DNA of 64,000 bases, from the NCBI GenBank assembly GCA_015183035.1, contig JACZZP010000013.1, positions 682,001 to 746,000 of the forward strand. Direction: 5' to 3'. The translations under genes were made by a program, and so were the position numbers. Source of the DNA: Meloidogyne chitwoodi (Eukaryota; Nematoda; Chromadorea; Rhabditida; Meloidogynidae). The notes under the pieces were generated by a model. The model was given only the letters and a program-made list of their open reading frames with translations. It had not been told where the DNA came from and made no database searches. Shown piece by piece: positions 56,301-64,000 of this stretch. Every line of letters begins with the position of its first letter. The stretch's first letter is position 1.

Positions 56301-59300
56301 TTATATAGGTCAAGTGTTGATGACTTTGTAAGGCATGCAATAGGTTAATTAAATTAAATTAATTAATTTATTTATTTAAAATAATTATTAAATATTTTAT
56401 TTTATTTTTAAAAATATTAATCTCTTTAATAATTTTTCTTTTTAATTATTTAAAAATATTTTATAGGAATATTTTTTTTTAAAATAAAATAAATAAATTA
56501 AAATATTAATTAAAAATTATTTTAATTAATTTTAAAATTATTTAAAAATTTAAAAATATTTAATTTAATTTTAAAAAATAAATTAAAATTAATATATTCC
56601 CTAATTTTATTTTTTTTTGTTTTTTCAGCTGAAATTTTTATTTTATTAAAATAAAATCTCCAATAGTTTATTTCTTTCTCTCCTTTATTTAAATGCTTTT
56701 TCTCTCAATAAGGAATTTTTTAAAAATTAATTCTGATCGATTTAATGCATTTCCTTTACCTCTACCTCTTACCTCTACCCCTTTCCTTTACTTCTTTTCT
56801 CTATTAAAATTTTTAAAAAAAATTTTAAATTTTTTTTAATTTTTGAGGGAATATTTGCCAACAAGAATAAAAGAAAAAAAAGAAACAATTTTATTTATTT
56901 AAATTTTTATTAAAAAAAAAGAAAGAAAAAAGACAATTAAAATTTCCTCTTTTTCCTCAATATTTTATTTAAAAATTATTTTTAAAAATTCATTTTATTT
57001 TTTTCTATTAAATTAAATTAATTTTTAATATTTTTAAAAATAAAGGGAAAATATAAATAAATTTTAAAGGGGTAAAATTAAAAAAAAGAAATGGGAGTAG
57101 ATTTATTTTAATTAATTATTTTGATTTTTTAAAAATTTATTTTTTAAATTTTTAAAAATTTTATTTGAGTTTAAATTTTATTTTTTATTTAATAAATTAA
57201 ATATATAATATTTTAAAAAATAATAATAATAATAAATCGATTATATTTTCTGTTCATTTATTTATTCATATATGCGCTTTTCCCCCTAATAAAATTGCTA
57301 TATATTAACATTTTTTATTTATTAAATTATAGCTTTTAATGTAAATAAATATTTTTTTATATATTTTTTTAAATAATAATTAAATTAAAATTTTTTAAAT
57401 AATTTTAATTTTTTTATTTAATCTTCTTTATTTATCTAAAAATTGTCTAAAAATATTTTGATCAAAATTTATTTTTTTTTTAATTTTTAATAGTAAGTTG
57501 AATTAAATAAAAATATATCTCAAAGTTATCTCAACAAATAAACATTTAATTTAAATATTTTAATTTAAATATTTTAATTTAAATAATTGTATCAATTACT
57601 TATATCCTTCTAGACATAATCAACTCTCTTTTTCTTTATTAATTTTATTTTTTCTCAAAAAGAAAAAAATAATAATTTACTTATTCTAATTATTTTTATT
57701 AAATTATTTAAAATAATTAATAAAAAAAATTAAAAAAAATACTCTATTGGCCCTTTTTATTTATTTTACTCTTTTATTTATTACCTCTCTCTCTCAAATG
57801 CCAACAATATAAATTTTATATTTAATAAATTTTGAGAGAGACGAAATTTATTGCTTGCGCTTTTCAAGGTGTGGCAACACATGAAAGACAGAAAAATTAA
57901 AATATAAAAAAAAGAGAGGGAGGGGAATAAAATAGAATATATGTATTTCATTTTAAAACAGCAACAGTATCCCTCAACAACTTCCGTTTTTAGTTTTATT
58001 TTATAAATGTATTTTTTAATTGTTTTACTAAAAATACATTAAATTTTAAAATCAGAATTTCTATAAATATAAAGAAGAGAACAATTCTGATTTAAATACC
58101 TATTTTAATAATTCTGATTTGTATATTATCAGTTGTAATTGAAAATACATAAATCAGAAATTTAATCAGAATTTTCAGAAATACACGCAATAAAAAGTAT
58201 TTTCTATTTAATTTAAATCAGAATTTAATTCAGAATTATTTATTTAAAATACAATAATATATCTAAATATGGGTATGTATTATTTATATTTGTCAATAAA
58301 ATACATAAATTTAAATTAAAAATACATTTGTTTTTTCTCTATTATTTTATATATTTTTTAATTTTTTTAAATAGGAATAGACCGTTGCGCATTAAATTTT
58401 GCTCAACTTGCTGACCAACAATCTCAAAAAGATTCTCATCAAGCAATGATTATTCGTATGAGAGGATTGCCATTTACTGCTACAGAACAACAAATTGTTA
58501 ATTAGTTTTTTTGTTCTTTTATTATTTTTACTTTATTTTTAAATTTAATTTTTAAATAATTTATTTTCAATTTAATTTTTTTAAATTTTTTAGCGTGACT
58601 TTTTCTCTACTGAAGGCCTTGCTAATGGAATTCTCCCTGAAGGTATTCTTTTCGTTCATAGACCAGATGGAAGGCCATCGGGTGATGCTTTTGTACTTTT
58701 TGTTGATGAAGAAAGTGGGCGTAGAGCTTTACTTAAACATAGACAAAGAATTGGTCCTAGATATATTGAATTATTTCGAACAACACAAGCTGAAGTTCAA
58801 CAACTTTTTAATGCTAAACAACAAATTATACAACAAGAAAAAGGAGGAAATATTTTAACAAATAATAATAATCAAAATAATCAAAATATTCAAACAAATA
58901 CAATATCAACAACTAGTGTATCTAATGGAATTATTAATGTAAAAAATTTAAAAAAAATTAATTAAAATTTTAAATTAATTAATTAATTATTTTAACACAT
59001 TCTCTAATATTTTCTTAGAAAAAATTAAATTAAAAAAATTAAATTTATTTTTTAATTTTTTAGTCACTTTCCCCAATATTTACACCATCAATAAATTCAC
59101 CTTTAACAACATTTATTCCTTTTGGTAAACCAACACTTCCTTTAAAACAACAAACTCGTCGACGTGATTGCCTTAAATTACGTGGTCTTCCTTATGAAGC
59201 ACAAGTGCAACAAATTGTTGAATTTATGGGACAACATGCTAGACATGTTTTATTTCAAGGAGTTCATATGGTTATTTTTAATTAATTTAATTAATTAAAT

Positions 59301-60593
59301 AAAAATATATTTAGATTTACACTTCTGTTGGTCATCCAAGTGGTGAAGCTTTTATTCAAATGGAATCAGAACAATCTGCTGCTAATGCTTCACAGGAATG
59401 TCATAATAAATATATGGAACTTGGAAAGAAAAGACGGTAATAATGTATTTTTTAATAAAACAAATAAAATAGAAAAATCAGAATTATTTTAAAACACTTA
59501 TTTAAAACAGAATTTTCTTAAAATACAAAATACATTAATTCAAAAATACAACTAAATTAAATCAGAATTATTTGAAAATACATAAATATAAATCAAAATG
59601 TTTTTAGATAAATCAGAATGTTTTTAGATAAATCAGAATGTTTTTAAATAAATCAGAATGTTTTTAAATAAATCAGAATGTTTTTATATAAATCAGAATT
59701 TTTTTAAATAAATCAGAATGTTTTTAAATTTTTATTTATTTATCAGAATTATTCTAAAATACATTTATTAAATCAGAATATTTCAGAATTTTTGTAAAAA
59801 TAAAAATAATTTTTGTATTTTTAGTTATATCGAAGTGTTTCAATGTTGTTCTGAAGATATGAGTTTACATTTAAATTTTCTACCACAATCACCTCCTTCT
59901 TTAATACCTCCATCAGCAGCCCCAGGTTTATTACCTACACCCCCACATCCTTCTCAATTATTTCAATTACCTTCAAATGTAACAACAACACCTTTATTTA
60001 CTAATCCTTTTTTGGCTGCATTTGCTTCTAATGGAACAAGTAAATTAAATAAAATTTATTTATTTAAATTAATTAAATAATTTAATTAAATAATTAATTT
60101 AAATAAATAATTTAATTAAAATTAATATTTTAGTTAATTCAAATAATGAACAATCAGCTAATGGAGGAGGGATTTTATTAACTCAACCTCAATTTGTTAC
60201 TCCAGTAAAATAAATTAATTTATTTATTAAATTAATTAATTAAATTAATTTAAGTCTATTCCATTAACTCACTTTTCTTCTCCTGAAATAGCTGCTAAAT
60301 ATGGAAGTTTTCCTCCCCCAACATTACAACAACCACCTTTATGGTTTAGTAATATAACAACTTCAAATGGTTCTAATTTATTTCCTTTTTTAAATAATTC
60401 TAATTTAAATAATTCTAATAATTTATTTAATAATTCAAATAATAACCAACATTTACTTTCTCTTTTAACATTTCAACAACAATTAAATAATGCAAATATT
60501 AATAATAATTTAATTATTAATGACAATAATAATAATAATATTCAACAAAATCCTTATCAAATTGGAGGAGGAGGAACAGCTACACAAGTTTAA
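53368..60593 (+). CDS. sym-2: Epithelial splicing regulator ESRP / fusilli (three RRMs)
   Basis: An RNA-binding regulator of alternative splicing. Start [21 protein letters not shown] Ser/Glu/Asn-rich N-terminus is followed by a divergent RNase H-like segment ([20 protein letters not shown] then [13 protein letters not shown]). RRM1 is [20 protein letters not shown] with [23 protein letters not shown]2 is [20 protein letters not shown] with [23 protein letters not shown]3 is [20 protein letters not shown] with [20 protein letters not shown]. The xLRGLPxxA..QI pattern is that of the quasi-RRMs of the ESRP/fusilli/hnRNP F-H group, and the three-RRM order with long Pro/Asn/Gln-rich tail is ESRP. 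About 850 aa in some fifteen exons. Intron 1 holds a MITE; a 2-kb intron separates RRM1 from RRM2; the RRM3 intron carries a 20-bp tandem repeat. Confidence 0.93.
53555..53850. mobile_element. TIR element in ESRP intron 1
   Basis: The left arm from 53558 (CGGAAAATGCGTCAGTATCA, then AAAAAATCACAAGAAAAAAC) and the right arm ending 53848 (TTGATACTGACGCATTTTCC) are inverted repeats of about 50 bp. The interior is A-rich on the left and T-rich on the right, so the whole 290 bp folds back. A short ORF spanning the left half has no independent support. Confidence 0.75.
56346..58375 (+). other. Large ESRP intron between RRM1 and RRM2
   Basis: About 2 kb between exon end ...HAIG and [11 protein letters not shown]. 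It is very AT-rich. A segment at 58.02-58.24 kb has repeated ATCAGAAT and AATACAT words similar to those in the RRM3 intron. No ORF, RNA gene or TIR element was recognised. Confidence 0.6.
59591..59730 (+). repeat. 20-bp tandem repeat, 7 units
   Basis: Seven consecutive 20-bp units, consensus AATCAGAATGTTTTTAAATA. Variants include TTTTTAGATA in the first units and one TTTTTATATA unit. It lies in the ESRP intron that splits RRM3 (KKRR / YIEVF). Flanking sequence contains further isolated ATCAGAAT words. Confidence 0.9.
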
Positions 60594-60993
60594 AAAATTA
60601 AAATTAAAAAAAAAGTAATTTAAAAATTAAAAAAAGACAATAAAGGCACGTGGTTAATATAAATTTATTATTTAATTTTTAAATAAAAATGATTAAATGT
60701 AAATATTTTTTTTTAATTTTATAATTTATATTAAACTAAATTTTAACAATATTTTATTATATTTTATAATATTTTATTTAAAAATTTTTTTTTAAATAAT
60801 GCCACGTGCCGTATAAAACCTCAAAGCTTATTCTTTGTAAAAATCAAATCGAATTTAAATAAAATTAATTTTATTTTTTAATTTTTTTAAATTACAATAT
60901 TATTCATTTTTTAAGATTTATTAATTTTGCTAATACCACAACACATTAATTTATTATTTTATTTTTATTTTTTTGTCTTTTTATTTGTTGATA

Positions 60994-61277
60994 TTTAATA
61001 TCAGGGTGCTCGCTTTTCCTCTTTTTATCCGTAAAAAGTCTCTTCAAGGCGCCTGTGATAAAGGACACTCTCTCATGTTAAAAAGACGTAAGAGACGCAA
61101 AAAACTGTACACAGTTCTGGAAAAGAGTAGGTCATGAGACATTTCTCTGACCTCAGCTATCCACTGGTGTCAGTTTTCCTGTGTCTTTTTAACATGAGAG
61201 AGTGTCCTTTATCACAGGCGCCTTGAAGAGACTTATCACGGATAAAAAGAGGAAAAGCGAGCACCCCTGTTTAATAT
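60994..61277. mobile_element. hAT-type MITE with perfect 8-bp TSD
   Basis: A 268-bp palindromic element (61002-61269) beginning CAGGGTGCTCGCTTTTCCTC and ending GAGCACCCCTG. Direct repeats TTTAATAT lie immediately outside at 60994-61001 and 61270-61277. The arms are about 90 bp, nearly perfect (GGCGCCTGTGATAAAGGACA and complement). CAGGG termini and an 8-bp duplication are diagnostic features of hAT elements. There is no transposase, so it must be mobilised in trans. Confidence 0.92.
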
Positions 61278-62444
61278 TATTTTAATTAATTATTTTGACA
61301 TTTATTTTATTTATTTTTAATAATTTAAAAATTAATTATTTAATTAATATTTAAAAAATAATTATTAACTTAGAAGGAATATTTAAAATAAAAGTCAAAA
61401 TAATTTATTTAACCACACAAACACATTTTTAAGGAAAAAATTAGAGAAAATAAAATATTTTATTTTTTGTTTTTTTAAATAAAAATTTAAAAAAAATATT
61501 ATTTTCTCTAATATTTTCTTACTAAATTCATTCTGACCAGTAATTTATTATTTTTTAATTTTAACCACAATTTATATTAAATAAAATAAATAAAAAAATA
61601 AAAACATTCACCACCACAAGATTTTGGTCGATAGCTGTGATATTTTCTTTCTTTTTTTTAAATATTTTAATTAAAAAATAATTTTTTTTTAAATTTATTT
61701 TAAATAATTTTAGAGTTTATTAAATTAATAAAATTTAAAATAATTTAAAAAATAATTTTTTTCTTTTAATTTTTGTTGCCTAAAATTGTTTGCAAAAGTT
61801 AAGCATAATATTATTCTAGTAAATTATTTAATTTATTTTTTTTAATTTTTAAAATAATCATTTAATTAAATAATATTTTTTTTTTAATTTATTTTTTTTT
61901 TAATTTAAATTAATTTTTTTTTTAATTAAATGATTATTTAATATTTTATTTTATTTTTTAAATTAATTATTATGCCTTAAAAAATATTAAATTAGTTTAA
62001 AATATATTTTTTTGAAAATTTTTAAATTAATTTAATTTTCTTAATTTTAGAATAAATTAAAAAAACAAATTGATATTTATAAATTAATTTTTTATTTTTT
62101 TTTAAATTTTCATCAAGTTATTATTTAAATAATTAATTAATTTAATTTAATGCATTTATTTTTAAAAAATATTAAAATTACCAAAAAATATATTAATTCT
62201 TTTTTATAAAATTATTATTTTTTTTCTAAATTTTACCAAATAAAATAAATATATTTTAATTGATTTTTAATATTATTAATATATTTACTGGATAAATATT
62301 TAAAAAAAATTATTTCTTTTTTATTTCTTAAAAAAATGAAAATAAATTTAAATAATTATTATTATTTAAATTAATTAATTTTAACAAATATTTAAATTAT
62401 TATTCATTTTCACAAAGAGAAGGAAGTGTCATTATTTGTGTTAT

Positions 62445-62467
62445 AGTAGTAGTAGTAGTAGTAGTAG
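62445..62467 (+). repeat. (AGT)n microsatellite
   Basis: About seven to eight uninterrupted AGT units in intergenic DNA downstream of the Scratch gene stop. Confidence 0.9.
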
Positions 62468-62532
62468 AGGATAAGTGTTTTAAACTTTTTTTAAAAAAAT
62501 TAATTAAAATTAATTAAATTAATTAAAATTAA

Positions 62533-64000
62533 TTACTTTTCTTCTTCAATATTATGTTTTTGTTCTAAATGTTTATTTAAATAACTTTTTAATAAAAATG
62601 AACGTCCACATTGTTCACATTGCCAACGTTTTTCAACTTAAATTTAATTAATTAATTATTTTTTTTTAAATTTAATAATTTTGAAATTTATAAATAATTT
62701 TTAAAAAAATTAAAAATTACTATTTTTAATTTTTTTATAGAGGAAAGGAACAAAATATAATAATAAAATTATTTTTAAAATTAATTAAAGTATGTATTAA
62801 TTATTTTAAATTACTCTTTTCTTTAAATAAAATTATTTTAATTAATTTATTTTAATTAATTAATTACCATTATGAGTATTTAAATGTGCTCTAAGATTGG
62901 ATCTATCAGAAAATGCTTTACCACATTTTCCACAACCAAAAGGTTTCTTTAAAAATAAAAATAAATTAATTAAAATATTAAAAATTAAATAAATAAATAA
63001 ACTTGTCCAGTATGACTACGTAAATGTCCTTTAAGTAACCAAGGACGTGAAAAAAGTTTAAAACAAATTGGACATTTATGTTTTGCTTGATGAGTTAATA
63101 TATGCATTGAATATGCAGGCATTGATACATAAGTTTTTTCACAAAATGAACACTTTTAAATTAAATATTATTATTATTATTTAATTAAAATTAATAAATG
63201 AAAATAAATAAATTATTTAATTAAATTAAAATAAATATATTTTTATTAATTAATAAATTAAATTAAATAAATATTAATTTATACCTTTTTAGCAAAAGGA
63301 CTATTCATAGGTCTATGTGTTTGTTTATGACGAGATAAATTAGAACTAGTTGCATAACTTTTACCACATTCTAAACAAATATGTTTTGATAAAGAGGAGG
63401 AGTCTTCTTCTTCTTTTATTGTTTTTATTAATAAAAGAGAAGGTAAAGAAGGGGCAGGAGATTTCTTTGATGAAGGAAGAATATTAGGAAGAGAATACTG
63501 TAATGGAAAATTAAAATAAATTAAAAAATAATATTTAAATTTAAAATATAAAGTAACAAAAAATATATAAATTAATTTAAATTTAATTAATTTAAATAAA
63601 AAATAAATTATTAGAAATTTAAATTAGACATATTTTAATTTTTTTTTTAAATTATTCAATTAAAAAAAAATATTTTGTTTTAATAATTTTGTTAAAAAAA
63701 ATAAAATAAATGCCTTATTATATTTTAATAATTTTACCTTAATATTTTCTTCATTTTTCTTCTTTTTTTCATTTTTTATTTTTTTTATTTTAATTTTTCC
63801 TCCTCCAACTCTTCTACCATCAATAAGGCTAAGTTGTTTTTCTTCAGTAAAATAATCAACTTTATTATCATTTTTTAATTTTTTAGGTATAAATTCTAAA
63901 ATTTCATTTTCTTCTTCTTTTTTAATTATTTTATTTTTTAAAAGTAATTTATCAATAGTAAATAAATTTTTATTATTTTTATTAATTTCTTCATAATTAA
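62533..64000 (-). CDS. Scratch/Snail-family C2H2 zinc-finger factor (5' end missing)
   Basis: A transcriptional repressor of the Scratch group; C. elegans members are CES-1 and SCRT-1, which act in neuronal fate and apoptosis. The upstream exon in the window encodes a Lys/Glu/Asn-rich part and is open at the window edge, so the start is outside. Five C2H2 fingers follow: [100 protein letters not shown]. The words [20 protein letters not shown] and [10 protein letters not shown] separate Scratch from Snail/Slug. The third and fourth fingers keep the canonical TGxKPF linker (TGQKPF). It ends [10 protein letters not shown]. Introns fall between fingers. ces-1 versus scrt-1 orthology is not decided. 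Confidence 0.92.

Larger units (their letters stand above)
60594..62532. other. Convergent spacer ESRP / Scratch
   Basis: 1.9 kb between two stops. It holds the words GGCACGTGG (60647) and GCCACGTGCC (60801) in inverted orientation, an hAT-type MITE at 61002-61269, long A/T tracts, and an (AGT)n microsatellite at 62445-62467. No gene was seen. Confidence 0.65.

Noticed and set aside
59591..59730. CRISPR-like array
   Set aside because: Units are contiguous 20-mers with no unique spacers, in a eukaryotic intron; this is a minisatellite.

Overview
This window is nuclear DNA of a nematode, most likely a plant-parasitic tylenchid of the root-knot (Meloidogyne) kind. It is extremely AT-rich. The genes are cut by many short AT-rich introns, and same-strand genes sit 90-230 bp apart as in trans-spliced nematode operons. 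Two major sperm protein (MSP) genes, a family known only from nematodes, end in EYNM, as tylenchid MSPs do, rather than in the EYNP of Caenorhabditis. The genus is an inference. No gene looks bacterial, viral or laterally acquired.

Layout, left to right. 1-8.2 kb: GDP-fucose transporter (-), eIF3h (-), an STMP1-like mitochondrial microprotein (-) just downstream of a one-TM small protein (-), then SDF2 (+). 8.2-14.5 kb: a large AT-rich spacer and a MOLO-1-like membrane protein (+). 14.7-16.2 kb: an inverted, head-to-head MSP pair. 16.6-22.6 kb (all -): frataxin, mitochondrial ribosomal protein L13, an SLC25A44-type carrier and proteasome ATPase RPT5. 23.2-24.8 kb: Aurora kinase (+). 25.2-34.8 kb (all -): MSH6, NUP93 and a DUF1772-like membrane protein. 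35.4-36.8 kb: proteasome subunit beta-5 (+). 37.1-42.4 kb (all -): PPTC7 phosphatase, SMPD4 and NOPCHAP1. 42.6-44.8 kb: an MBD2/3-like protein without an MBD (+) and ribosomal protein eL22 (-). 46.9-50.2 kb: a two-pore-domain K+ channel (+). 53.4-60.6 kb: ESRP/fusilli splicing regulator (+). 62.5 kb to the window end: Scratch-family zinc-finger factor (-), 5' end outside the window.

Five same-strand clusters look like operons: small-TM protein/STMP1-like (perhaps with eIF3h); MRPL13/frataxin; RPT5/SLC25A44; DUF1772/NUP93/MSH6; NOPCHAP1/SMPD4/PPTC7. They mix mitochondrial, proteasome, nuclear-pore, DNA-repair and ribosome/snoRNP-assembly functions, as nematode housekeeping operons do.

Between and inside genes is a dense set of small non-autonomous palindromic elements (MITEs) of at least eleven kinds. 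None carries a transposase in this window. Several have TAG or CAGGG termini and 7-8 bp target-site duplications that I can read directly, which points to the hAT superfamily. One kind occurs five times. Degenerate tRNA-like sequences, a 20-bp tandem repeat and T-rich 5' splice sites are the other unusual features. Exon joins were made by eye from frame, homology and GT/AG borders, so exon edges may be off by a few bases where not stated exactly.
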